From the NCBI GenBank assembly GCA_964400685.1, contig CAYNVT010000001.1, positions 1 through 64,000 on the forward strand: a stretch of 64,000 nt of DNA, given 5' to 3'. The stretch's first letter is position 1. Every line of letters starts with the position of its first letter. The stretch is from DATCTV01 sp964400685 (GTDB lineage Bacteria; Desulfobacterota; Desulfomonilia; UBA1062). Below are positions 17,121 through 25,416 of this stretch, piece by piece. The notes below the pieces were generated by a model, which had not been told where the DNA came from, ran no database searches, and was given only the letters and a program-made list of their open reading frames with translations. Made by a program: the position numbers and the translations under genes.

Positions 17121-18433
17121 TGCTTATTGCGATTGTGGGACGGCCCAATGTTGGCAAATCGACACTCTTTAACCAGCTTTTGCGTGATAACCGCGCAATT
17201 GTTGGGCCCGAGCGCGGAATCACGCGGGACCGCATATACGGCAGATGGCATATAGACGAGGATCACACCGTCGATATTGTCGATACCGGCGGATACGATT
17301 CGGTTGCCGAGGGTTCAATCGGCATATCGATGCGCGAGCAAACCCTTGTCGCCATAAAAGAGGCCGACCTGATACTGTGCATTCTAGATGCAAGAGATGG
17401 AGTCACACGGGATGATTACGAACTCATCGAAATACTGAGAAATTCCAGGTGTGAAGTAATCTATGCGGCCAACAAGGTGGACGACCCCAATGCCGATATC
17501 GGTATCGCGCAGCTTTACGAACTCGGGCTTGACGGGTTCATAGGCATATCTGCAAAGAACAGAAGGCTTGAGGGACTCATCGATGAAGTAAAGGCAAGGC
17601 TTGACAAGTCTGAGGTGCTTCTTCCCGATGAAAGGGACCATATCCGGGTAAGCATCCTGGGCAGGCCCAATGTCGGCAAGTCCGCTCTCCTGAACCGTAT
17701 CACAGGCAGCGAACGGTCCATCGTCTCGCCTGTTGCGGGAACGACCAGGGATTATGTCGATACCTCGTTTGAAAAGGGAGGCAGGAAGTATCTCTTTATC
17801 GATACGGCCGGGATCAGGCGCAAATCAAAGATCGATACCAAGCTTGAAAAGGTCAGCGTCATGCGTTCAATCCACAATGTCGAACGCTCGCATGTATGCC
17901 TGTGCCTGATGGATGCGACTGAACCTGTTACGGATCAGGACAGGCACCTGATGGGTATCGTGCAGGACCATGCGAGGGCCTGCGCTATTGTAATAAACAA
18001 GGCTGATCTGATCGATGAGGCGGGCAGAAAGAGTGTCCGTAACAGGATCGATCTCTTTATGCGCTTTGCCGCCGATACGCCGGTAATTCTTCTCTCGGCG
18101 CTGACCGGGAAAAATGTGCAGGGGCTTTTCCCCCTGATAAACGGTCTCTTTGATAAGACATCAAAAGAGATCCCGACACCGCAATTGAACAGGCAGCTTC
18201 TTTCCATCGTTGAAAAGCATCAGCCCCCTGTATCAAAGAACCGCAGGATAAAGTTCTATTACATCACCCAGACAGGCATCATACCGCCCAGGTTCAGGAT
18301 AGTGACAAACAGGCCCGAGGATATTCCCGAATCGTATTCACGCTATCTTGTCAAAGCACTCAAAGCAGAATGCGGCCTTGACGGCATTCCTGTAAAGATT
18401 AAATATGCCTCACGCAGGAAAGAAGGCGAATAG
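17120..18433 (+). CDS. der: GTPase Der (EngA)
   Basis: Der is a tandem-GTPase factor for 50S ribosome assembly. At 437 residues it has normal length. The first G domain has GRPNVGKST (about residues 7-15), DTGG and NKVD. The second has GRPNVGKSA, DTAG and NKAD. The C-terminal KH-like domain is about residues 350-437 (IKFYYITQTGIIPPRF). It directly follows era with a 1-base overlap; this pairing is common in Desulfobacterota. Confidence 0.97.
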   Translation: MLIAIVGRPNVGKSTLFNQLLRDNRAIVGPERGITRDRIYGRWHIDEDHTVDIVDTGGYDSVAEGSIGISMREQTLVAIKEADLILCILDARDGVTRDDYELIEILRNSRCEVIYAANKVDDPNADIGIAQLYELGLDGFIGISAKNRRLEGLIDEVKARLDKSEVLLPDERDHIRVSILGRPNVGKSALLNRITGSERSIVSPVAGTTRDYVDTSFEKGGRKYLFIDTAGIRRKSKIDTKLEKVSVMRSIHNVERSHVCLCLMDATEPVTDQDRHLMGIVQDHARACAIVINKADLIDEAGRKSVRNRIDLFMRFAADTPVILLSALTGKNVQGLFPLINGLFDKTSKEIPTPQLNRQLLSIVEKHQPPVSKNRRIKFYYITQTGIIPPRFRIVTNRPEDIPESYSRYLVKALKAECGLDGIPVKIKYASRRKEGE

Positions 18434-18500
18434 CCGAAGATGTCATTTTTTTACAAGAATTTATCCGGTTGTAAAGAAGTATGAGGAAAAAGGAGGACAA

Positions 18501-20423
18501 ATGACAAAAGCCATTTATATCGGCCGAGTGTTGCTTAACGCATTGATCCTTATCTTTTCCTTCCAGATATTCCGTGTATTCATGCTGAGCGTTATCTGGA
18601 ACCTCAGCCTCTACCTGTCAGGTCCGTACAGTCTGTCGCTCTTTGCACTGGCGGTCTTCGCCTGTGTCATGCTGCTGCCTGTAATTGTTAGAATAACCGG
18701 AATGAGGGGTATCATCGCAGTATCGGGATTCGGCATTGTCCTTATGAGGATGGCCATGCAGTTCGCCAGCGAGCCGGTGTTTCTTCTGACCCTTTCTACA
18801 GCCGGGATTATCATGTTCATGTGGTTTTTTACCGCATGGATACGTTCGGGACTGGATTTTGACAAAGAATACCCGCCGGTCATGGCAACGGCTTTCCCCA
18901 TAGCGATGCTTATGGATGTATGCAGCCGTTCGCTGCTCATGTCATATGACCTTGTCTTCAGAAAAAGCACATGGGCCCTGCTGATAATCGCCGGCGTATC
19001 ACTTGTGGCCTTGGTCCTGCTCTGGCTTGTGGTAGTTCGCGGCAAAAGTGAAGGCGAAGATGGGGAACCGGGTTTTCTGCGCTCACTCCTTATTGCAGGT
19101 ATAGCCCCCTGGCTTTATCTGGGTATGGCAATTTACCAGAACCCTGCGGCTGCGGTCGGGCACGCGGGAATGTCAGACATACAGATGCATATAATCATAT
19201 GCATTACAACCGCATTGGGTGCATTCTTCGGGACTTTTATCGCTCTGAGGCCTCACAAATTCAGGTTCGCCATTGCTTTTCCATTATCGCTCATCCTCGT
19301 CCTTTCAACATGGGGGATAGTTGAGTCAAAAGGTTCATTGATTTACCTGATTTATGCAGGTGCGATGGCGATGTGGGTGATGCCTGGATATATTTTTGCT
19401 TCTCTGTCAGGAAAGAGGCATGGAATTTTCGGAACCTCGCTGGGAATGTTTTTTGGCTTTATTATCATGCTTATCATTGTTTTCCTTCATTATAACTTCG
19501 GCATATTCGGTGTGACGATTGCCGCATCCGTAATTGTCTCAATAGTTGCGATATCGGCATCCCTTCTTCAGATCGAGACCGTAAGCTGGAAAAACGTGAA
19601 AGCAGGCCTGTCCATAGCTGGAATCTCCTGCATTATAGCGATCGGAGCGGTTGACCTGATGATGCTCAAATCGAGTCCTCCCTCGACCTACTGGGTCTTT
19701 CCAGGTAATAATATAAGGGTATTGACATACAATATCCATCAGGGGCTTGATGCAGACGGCGTAATGAATCTTGAAGGAATTATCGGTGAGATAAAGAAGC
19801 TGAACCCGGATATAGTCTGCCTGCAGGAGGTGAACAGGGCCCAGGTTTCCAACGGGCTTGTAGATTGTCTGATGCCTATCAGCTATGCACTGGGCATGCC
19901 CTATGTCTTCGGCGCCAACAGTGAAGACGGCCAGTACGGGAATGCAATTCTTACAAGATACCCAGTAAGGGATTGGGACAACCTCAGGTTTTTCAATAAT
20001 TCGACTGAGACAAGGGGAACTCTGCATGCGGTCATAAAAACGAGACAGCCCAACGATATGAACAGTGACCTGAATCTCTTTATAACCCATCTTGACCATA
20101 TTTCAGGACCTTCAAACGTGCGGGGTAAACAGGTGCGAGAGGTGCTTGAGTTCTGGTCGAAAAGGCCCAGGTCAATCATTGCGGGCGATCTCAATGCCGA
20201 GCCGGACAGTTCCGAAATGAAACCTTTTTATGCGGCAGAATTGAAGGACTCCCTGGAGCCTTTCGGGAAAAAATATGTGAAAACATTCTGGGAAGGTTTT
20301 GGCGAGCAGGCGATGAAACTTGATTATATATTCATATCGAAAGATCTAAATGCCGTCGATGCCATGATCGAAGATTCCAGGGCCTCAGACCATAAGCCTG
20401 TTGTGGTCGACATCAGGAGGTGA
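18501..20423 (+). CDS. Membrane protein with C-terminal endonuclease/exonuclease/phosphatase domain
   Basis: I start at the ATG at 18501, which has an excellent AAAGGAGGA site; the open frame upstream overlaps der and lacks one. The 640-residue protein has about 11-12 hydrophobic segments in residues 1-400, then a complete EEP (DNase I-like) domain in about 405-640. Catalytic pieces are visible: VLTYNIHQG (Asn), CLQEVN (metal Glu), GNAILTRYP, THLDH (His), AGDLNAEPDS (Asp-x-Asn), KLDYIF and the final ASDHKPVV (Asp-His pair). The EEP fold acts on nucleic acids, phosphoinositides or sphingomyelin. Tethering to a polytopic membrane module suggests a lipid or envelope substrate (inference). It lies between der and a HAD phosphatase. 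Confidence 0.85.
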   Translation: MTKAIYIGRVLLNALILIFSFQIFRVFMLSVIWNLSLYLSGPYSLSLFALAVFACVMLLPVIVRITGMRGIIAVSGFGIVLMRMAMQFASEPVFLLTLSTAGIIMFMWFFTAWIRSGLDFDKEYPPVMATAFPIAMLMDVCSRSLLMSYDLVFRKSTWALLIIAGVSLVALVLLWLVVVRGKSEGEDGEPGFLRSLLIAGIAPWLYLGMAIYQNPAAAVGHAGMSDIQMHIIICITTALGAFFGTFIALRPHKFRFAIAFPLSLILVLSTWGIVESKGSLIYLIYAGAMAMWVMPGYIFASLSGKRHGIFGTSLGMFFGFIIMLIIVFLHYNFGIFGVTIAASVIVSIVAISASLLQIETVSWKNVKAGLSIAGISCIIAIGAVDLMMLKSSPPSTYWVFPGNNIRVLTYNIHQGLDADGVMNLEGIIGEIKKLNPDIVCLQEVNRAQVSNGLVDCLMPISYALGMPYVFGANSEDGQYGNAILTRYPVRDWDNLRFFNNSTETRGTLHAVIKTRQPNDMNSDLNLFITHLDHISGPSNVRGKQVREVLEFWSKRPRSIIAGDLNAEPDSSEMKPFYAAELKDSLEPFGKKYVKTFWEGFGEQAMKLDYIFISKDLNAVDAMIEDSRASDHKPVVVDIRR

Positions 20424-20429
20424 CGGTTA

Positions 20430-21113
20430 ATGCCGGTAAAAAAGGCCGCATTCTTTGATTTCGACAAGACGCTTCTGGACTGCGAATCATCAAAGCTTCT
20501 GATTGATTGTATGAAAAAGAACAGGAGACATTTTTTCTCCGAAAAGGGTGTGTCAGCAGTTTATATAATGAAGCTCATTTTTTTAAACGAGCTTTACAAG
20601 AGACACATCTATTCCGATGAGAAGATGGCACTTTTGCTGATAAGCTTTTTCAAGGGCAGAAGGCTGTCAACGTACGAGGAAATCGCCCCTCATCTTTACC
20701 GGGATTATATAAAGCCGCACCTCTCGCCCAACCTCATGGAAAGAGTTCAATGGCACAAAAAGGAGGGAGACCTTCTTGTGCTGATTTCAGCCGGACTCAG
20801 ATATATACTGGACATAGTGAAAACAGAACTCGGATTTGACCACCTGTTGTGCACCGATCTTGAAACGGGAGCCGATGGCATCCTTACAGGAAGGGCTTCA
20901 GGGATGCTGTGCATAAACGAAAACAAAAAAATCCTTTGCGAAAGGCTGGCAGAGGAAGAGGGTATAGACCTCGAGTCGTCAAGCGCCTACGGAAACCACC
21001 AGTCTGATATCCCGATGCTTGGTACCGTGGGCCATGCATTTGTCGTCGAGCCCACCGGGCCTCTGCTAAAGGTTGCACTAGAAAAAGGCTGGCCTGTGTT
21101 AAACTTCAGATAA
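20430..21113 (+). CDS. HAD-superfamily (subfamily IB) phosphatase
   Basis: A 227-residue protein with HAD motif I FFDFDKTLLD (nucleophile Asp near residue 10), motif II LISAG, a conserved lysine (NKKILCERLAEE) and motif III/IV AYGNHQSDIPML. The layout, with a helical cap after motif I, matches the HAD-IB group that includes phosphoserine phosphatase and phosphatidylglycerophosphate phosphatase-like proteins. The substrate is not fixed. It follows the EEP gene by 6 bases with an AGGAGGTGA site and overlaps the next gene by one base (TAATG). Confidence 0.88.
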   Translation: MPVKKAAFFDFDKTLLDCESSKLLIDCMKKNRRHFFSEKGVSAVYIMKLIFLNELYKRHIYSDEKMALLLISFFKGRRLSTYEEIAPHLYRDYIKPHLSPNLMERVQWHKKEGDLLVLISAGLRYILDIVKTELGFDHLLCTDLETGADGILTGRASGMLCINENKKILCERLAEEEGIDLESSSAYGNHQSDIPMLGTVGHAFVVEPTGPLLKVALEKGWPVLNFR

Positions 21114-22303
21114 TGGATATTAGCCGGTTAAAAAACTCTCTATGCCTTGCAGTGTTATGGTGCGTTATTAACCTGTTTATGGCATCTATGCTCGGGGCAA
21201 CAGACCAAGACGAGCCGGAACCGGATAAAATTAGAGCACCGTCAAAAATTTACTCGGCCGAAGACGGCTGGTTCGACATCAGCGGTTTCATCGATGAGGC
21301 TTATGGTTTTGCACCTGTCCTGATGCCTATCACCGAGCCTGCTGTAGGCTACGGGGCAGCAGGGGCTCTTGCATTCATCGACAAGCCGGAAGGCGGAGAC
21401 TCAGAAGCCGGTTTCGGCAGGCCAAACATCTCAGTTCTGGGTGGTTTGGGCACTGAAAACGGGACATGGGGTGCATTCGGCGGCGACATAAGACAATGGC
21501 TTGACGATAATCTCCAGACTCAGCTCATGCTGGTCTATGCCTCAGTCAATCTCGATTTCTATGGCATCGGAGAAAACGGCATACTGCAGGCTCATCCGCT
21601 CAAATATAATCTCAAACCTGCAGGCGGAATGTTTAACGCAAGGTATAGACTGGGCAGATCACGAGTATGGGCAGGTGCAAGCTATACATTTGCAGAAACG
21701 CTTGTTTCATTTGATGACCCTCCTGATACCCCATTCATGCCTGATTTTGAGAGTCACTCCCGCATCGGTGGATTGACGCCGTCACTCACGTTCGATTCGA
21801 GGGACAATATCTTCACGCCATTATCAGGAACATACATAGAGGGAACGGCCGGTCTTTACAGCCAGGCTCTGGGTGGCGACAGCGAATTCCAGCTGCTGAG
21901 CTTGGATGCCATTCAGTATCTGCCTCTTTACCGGACACTGACGCTGGGAGTGAGGGGCGGGGCGACATTCAGCTTTAATGATGTGCCATTCTATATGAAG
22001 CCTTATGTCGAACTTCGCGGCGCGGCGGCCATGAGATACCAGGGCGATGAAGCGGCGGAAATAGAGGCTGAGCTCAGATGGCAATTGTGGAAAAGGTTCA
22101 GCCTTGTAGGTTTTGCAGGTACAGGTTCAGCGTGGAATGACTTCGGTAGATTCAGCAACAGTGACAACATCGTGACCGGAGGTGTTGGGTTCCGCTATGA
22201 GCTGGCGCGTAAATACGGGCTGCATATGGGCATAGACCTGGCATTCGGGCCGGATGATCCGGTCATCTACGTACAGTTCGGCAGCGCATGGCTCAGGCCG
22301 TGA
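21113..22303 (+). CDS. Outer-membrane beta-barrel of the BamA/D15 surface-antigen type
   Basis: A 396-residue protein with an N-terminal signal-like segment (LCLAVLWCVINLFMASM, cleavage near LGA). A short N-terminal stretch is followed by alternating-hydrophobicity strands rich in aromatic and glycine residues, including GGLTPSLTFDSRDNIFTPLSGTY, the classic D15/Omp85 strand pattern, and SRVWAGASYTF. The chain ends in a strand pattern (VIYVQFGSAWL), though the last residue is proline instead of the usual aromatic. No POTRA repeats are seen, so it is a barrel-only member, probably a transport or enzyme-like barrel and not an assembly factor. It closes the long operon. Confidence 0.8.
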   Translation: MDISRLKNSLCLAVLWCVINLFMASMLGATDQDEPEPDKIRAPSKIYSAEDGWFDISGFIDEAYGFAPVLMPITEPAVGYGAAGALAFIDKPEGGDSEAGFGRPNISVLGGLGTENGTWGAFGGDIRQWLDDNLQTQLMLVYASVNLDFYGIGENGILQAHPLKYNLKPAGGMFNARYRLGRSRVWAGASYTFAETLVSFDDPPDTPFMPDFESHSRIGGLTPSLTFDSRDNIFTPLSGTYIEGTAGLYSQALGGDSEFQLLSLDAIQYLPLYRTLTLGVRGGATFSFNDVPFYMKPYVELRGAAAMRYQGDEAAEIEAELRWQLWKRFSLVGFAGTGSAWNDFGRFSNSDNIVTGGVGFRYELARKYGLHMGIDLAFGPDDPVIYVQFGSAWLRP

Positions 22304-22336
22304 TAATAGGACAAAGACTCCTGCTCAACCGCCTCA

Positions 22337-22477
22337 ATTGTCATTTCGAACCTGATGTAAGCAGGTGAGAGATCCTGCTTATGCATTTTCTCCTCACTCC
22401 TCACTGCTTACTCCTTACTTCTGACTCACCACTTTCTTTTGAAAGCAAGATTCCTCACATACGTTCGGAATGACAAT
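22337..22477. repeat. Palindromic MITE-like element with heptamer core
   Basis: Imperfect terminal inverted repeats of about 37-44 bases face each other: the left begins ATTGTCATTTCGAAC at 22337 and the right ends GTTCGGAATGACAAT at 22477. Between them, 22391-22432 is a run of six degenerate 7-base units (TCCTCAC, TCCTCAC, TGCTTAC, TCCTTAC, TTCTGAC, TCACCAC). There is no ORF. ATTGTCATTTCGAAC ends of this kind are seen in dispersed repeats of many bacteria (recollection). It lies between the convergent outer-membrane barrel gene and iron-sulfur protein gene. Confidence 0.75.
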
Positions 22478-22546
22478 AAACAAGTTATGCCGGAGTCTCA
22501 GACCGGATGTTCCGCCCCGGAATCAAGTGGTGTTCCTGAGAAAAGC

Positions 22547-23980
22547 CTAGACCGGTATGAACTTCCTGCTCTTTTTTGTCTCGAGGTAAACTCTATATTT
22601 ATTAATCAGCGTTTTAACTGCTGATGCAATCAGGCCCCTGGTGAATCGGTTCTGCACCAGAACGCTGTGATAGATCATTGCAAAAAACTTTATCCTTATC
22701 CGGTCACCAAGGCTTGCTTCAGGGAGAGGCTTTTCTATGTCAATGGGTCTGGGAAAAAATCGCTTTGAAGAAAAGGGCCATTTGAGGAGGAGATTAGTGG
22801 TTACGGCAAGAATATCCCATGCCCTTTCATCATGCCTGTGGACAGGCGTTTCGCCCGCGGCGATCTGTACGAGCTCAATTGGCAGGTATATGTCGATCCT
22901 GCTGTTGGTCAGCACTTTAATTAGCGACATGAATGCACAGCAACCCGGACACGGAACAACCAGAATATCTGCGCCTGTCGCTTCTGCCTCCTGCAGCCTT
23001 AGATAAAGGCTTTGCAGAAGGTTGAGAAGTGTGTGCAGGGGATTGCTCGAAGTCGGCCCGAACAGAGTGGGTACGGTACCTGCCCAGCCGCAGCACAGCG
23101 CATTTTCTCTTGTATGCTTCATTTCAACGATTGTTGCACCTGTACGCTCGAGTATTTCACGGGTGACATCCGGCAGTTTCCCTTTCATATACCTGCCGCA
23201 GCAGTTGTCGTGGACCGTGACGGTCCTGTTCAATTTGTTTTTTACCTGGATATTCCCGTTCTTCAGCCTCTCAAGTATCCAGCTGTCCAGAAGCTCGACT
23301 TCAAAGTCGAAATTTATGCCGAATTTTTTGGGAAGGACATCGGTGAACATCGAGGCCTCGACCACCATGAAGCAGTACATCTTCTCGATGCCCATCCCTT
23401 CGAACTTTTCTTTTGCAAGCCTGCCCAGGCGCTCAGCCTCAGCAAAAAAACCTATCCTGTAGGCGTCTTCGCCGATCCCGAACATGCTATCGCTTCCCGC
23501 GATAGCAGGCTTGAGTTCATCAAGGAGCGAGGTCTCAGCAATATAAGGCAAGAGATTATTGTAAAAGCCGGTAAGTAGCATCTCCTTTTTTGGATTCTTG
23601 AGATTATCCTCCCATGAACGCACAAGCGAAAGTTCATTTTTCCCCATGAGCACCCTGGTGGAGGTCCACATGTTCTCTGGCTCATTGGGGAATATAAACC
23701 TGGCCATGTGGGGAAGGCCGCATGTCTTTCCTGTTTCGTTATAGCGCTCCAGAATTAGCCCGTAGGGATTGGCATTCTGAGGACAGACAAATTCGCAGGT
23801 GTTGCAGGTGACGCAATGCTGAAGCACCAGAGAGGAATCGGTATCACCGCGAATAAGTTTATCAATTTCTTCTTTAGCAGCGCTCTTTGAAAGCTCAAGA
23901 ACTGGACAGCGTTCAAGGCATATCCCGCAGCGGTCACACAAATCTTCCCGAAAGAAACGGAAACAGGATTTTGCACTCAT
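22547..23980 (-). CDS. HdrD/GlpC-like iron-sulfur oxidoreductase subunit
   Basis: I start at the ATG at 23980 (MSAKSCFRFF), 8 bases after GGAGG. The 477-residue protein has two [4Fe-4S] motifs at the N-terminus (CDRCGICLERCP at 15-26 and CVTCNTCEFVCP at about 59-70) and two CCG-type cysteine domains further on: NCCGRYMKGK and LCCGWAG, then CPGCCAF. This layout is that of heterodisulfide-reductase subunit D and the electron-transfer subunits of glycerol-3-phosphate or lactate oxidases. It has no signal peptide and no clear membrane helix, so it is probably cytoplasmic. No partner subunit is adjacent. It likely passes electrons between a dehydrogenase and a thiol or quinone acceptor. Confidence 0.87.
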   Translation of the reverse strand: MSAKSCFRFFREDLCDRCGICLERCPVLELSKSAAKEEIDKLIRGDTDSSLVLQHCVTCNTCEFVCPQNANPYGLILERYNETGKTCGLPHMARFIFPNEPENMWTSTRVLMGKNELSLVRSWEDNLKNPKKEMLLTGFYNNLLPYIAETSLLDELKPAIAGSDSMFGIGEDAYRIGFFAEAERLGRLAKEKFEGMGIEKMYCFMVVEASMFTDVLPKKFGINFDFEVELLDSWILERLKNGNIQVKNKLNRTVTVHDNCCGRYMKGKLPDVTREILERTGATIVEMKHTRENALCCGWAGTVPTLFGPTSSNPLHTLLNLLQSLYLRLQEAEATGADILVVPCPGCCAFMSLIKVLTNSRIDIYLPIELVQIAAGETPVHRHDERAWDILAVTTNLLLKWPFSSKRFFPRPIDIEKPLPEASLGDRIRIKFFAMIYHSVLVQNRFTRGLIASAVKTLINKYRVYLETKKSRKFIPV

Positions 23981-24312
23981 TTTATAGACCTCCACTTGCC
24001 ATTACTACCGGCAGCTATAAGATATGGTTCATCACAGACAGGCTTACTTATCAAGCTGAAATGGATGATTATATCTATATTAACAAAGGGTGCCTGACTG
24101 GTAATTCTTGATAAATTCATTTAATTGTCCCGTTTCAAGACTTGAGACGACAGAACTTCTTAAGTCCATAGCTCCTGATGTAATCAAAGGCGGTCTTGAA
24201 TTAAATGTACCATTTGAAAATCATAGCTTTCCATGTTTAATGATTGAGTCATGTTTCTCGATCAGAATGTGCTGGATCAAAGCTGGATTATGGCAAATAG
24301 TATAAATGAGCT
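23981..24312. other. Non-coding or decayed stretch between psd and the iron-sulfur gene
   Basis: This 332-base gap has no supported gene. On the minus strand, a frame with protein-like composition runs from just after the psd stop to a TAA at 24080-24082, broken by one in-frame TGA at 24221-24223. It may be a decayed coding remnant (NPALIQHILIEKHDS before the stop, SSVVSSLETGQLNEF after it), but I recognise no family. A plus-strand 65-codon frame (24108-24305) covers the same bases and is even less convincing. Confidence 0.35.
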
Positions 24313-25203
24313 TCAGGAAAAGATTCCGGCAATCCTTTCTCCCATTCTGACCCTGGAAGGGATGTCATATCCAGACATCTCGAGGATGTCCTCGTCAAAT
24401 TTAACGGCGCCTTTTTTAAACACGAGGACTATCGTCGAGCCGCCCAGACCGAAATAACCCTTTTCTTCACCTTTGGATTTTTTCCCCTGACCGGGGCTGG
24501 TCCAGACCATGCGTCCCACATATAGCGCTCCAACCTCGATCATTAGAAATTGCCCCATCTTTTCATTGTACAGGATGCTGACATCCCTGACATTGACATC
24601 GAAAGGTCTGTAGCCGTGCTCCATTGCTATGGGGTTTACCGAAAAAAGCTTTGCACCCAGAGTCCAGGACCTATCAAGAGAGCAGTCGCAGGGAAAATGA
24701 TACCTGTGATAATCGGTAGGGGAAAGATAGACCACGGCGAGTGAACCGCTTTTGTATTCATCGGCAAGGTGTTCATCCCTTAAAAGGGAGGTAAGAGTGA
24801 ATTTCTGGCCTTTGACGGTGAATGCCGGAAAGCCGGATATGTCCGGGAATACTGTAAGGAACCCGTCAGCAGGAGATACGAGTGCATCACTCTGCTGGCA
24901 TACAGGCCTTGCCTGGGGTTTGAGTCTGCGATCAAAGAACTCGCTGAATGATGAATATTCTGCTGTTGGTTTCTCGAATTCCGATTCGTCAAGATTGTTT
25001 ACGGCAACGAAATCAAGCACCTTTTTCTTCGAGAAGCGTGTGTAATCTTTTAACGCCATAAGTGTGCTGAAAAACGGCCATATTGCAATTCTGCTCATTA
25101 TGAACCTGGCTATGGGATTTTTATGTACAAATATTATTGCTTCGTTCTTGTAATATCGGACATCTTCAAGCCGGGCCGTTTTTCTGTTCCAGACCTTGTT
25201 CAT
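24313..25203 (-). CDS. psd: Phosphatidylserine decarboxylase proenzyme
   Basis: Psd makes phosphatidylethanolamine from phosphatidylserine using a pyruvoyl group formed by self-cleavage. The 296-residue protein has the cleavage motif as GGST, with Ser256 the predicted pyruvoyl precursor; cleavage leaves a 41-residue alpha chain. Also visible are the VSPADGFL segment and SPTDYHRYHFPCD, both typical of the longer, clostridial/eukaryote-like Psd branch, and FSEFFDRRLKPQ. Ribosome site: AGGAG. It lies alone on the minus strand, divergent from rpsA, with no pssA beside it. Confidence 0.95.
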   Translation of the reverse strand: MNKVWNRKTARLEDVRYYKNEAIIFVHKNPIARFIMSRIAIWPFFSTLMALKDYTRFSKKKVLDFVAVNNLDESEFEKPTAEYSSFSEFFDRRLKPQARPVCQQSDALVSPADGFLTVFPDISGFPAFTVKGQKFTLTSLLRDEHLADEYKSGSLAVVYLSPTDYHRYHFPCDCSLDRSWTLGAKLFSVNPIAMEHGYRPFDVNVRDVSILYNEKMGQFLMIEVGALYVGRMVWTSPGQGKKSKGEEKGYFGLGGSTIVLVFKKGAVKFDEDILEMSGYDIPSRVRMGERIAGIFS

Positions 25204-25349
25204 TATAAGCTCCTGTCTTAATCTTTCTCATAAAGCCTTTTATGTCAAGACAAGTGTGAGGCTTCGGAATTTTTCAAATATCTTATAAACAGTACATCCG
25301 GCCCTTATTTTAAGCTGAAGTTGAAGACCAATACAGGCCAAAAGAGTGC

Positions 25350-25378
25350 TTGTTTTTTAAAAAACCCTATTGTATAGG
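25350..25378 (+). promoter_or_regulatory. Candidate promoter of rpsA
   Basis: TTGTTT (25350-25355) and TATAGG (25373-25378) are separated by exactly 17 bases, and the start codon is about 38 bases beyond the -10. Matches to the consensus are moderate (3/6 and 4/6), so this is a best guess. Confidence 0.35.
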
Positions 25379-25416
25379 ACACCAACTTAATCGGACAGGG
25401 ACGGAGGATGTCAAAC

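Noticed and set aside
8574..22303. Calling the whole run a single proven operon
   Set aside because: Spacing and overlaps support it, but a secondary promoter before der/EEP (18434-18500) cannot be excluded from sequence alone.
24108..24305. Plus-strand 65-codon frame between psd and the iron-sulfur gene
   Set aside because: No ribosome site, no recognisable family and it overlaps an equally weak minus-strand frame.
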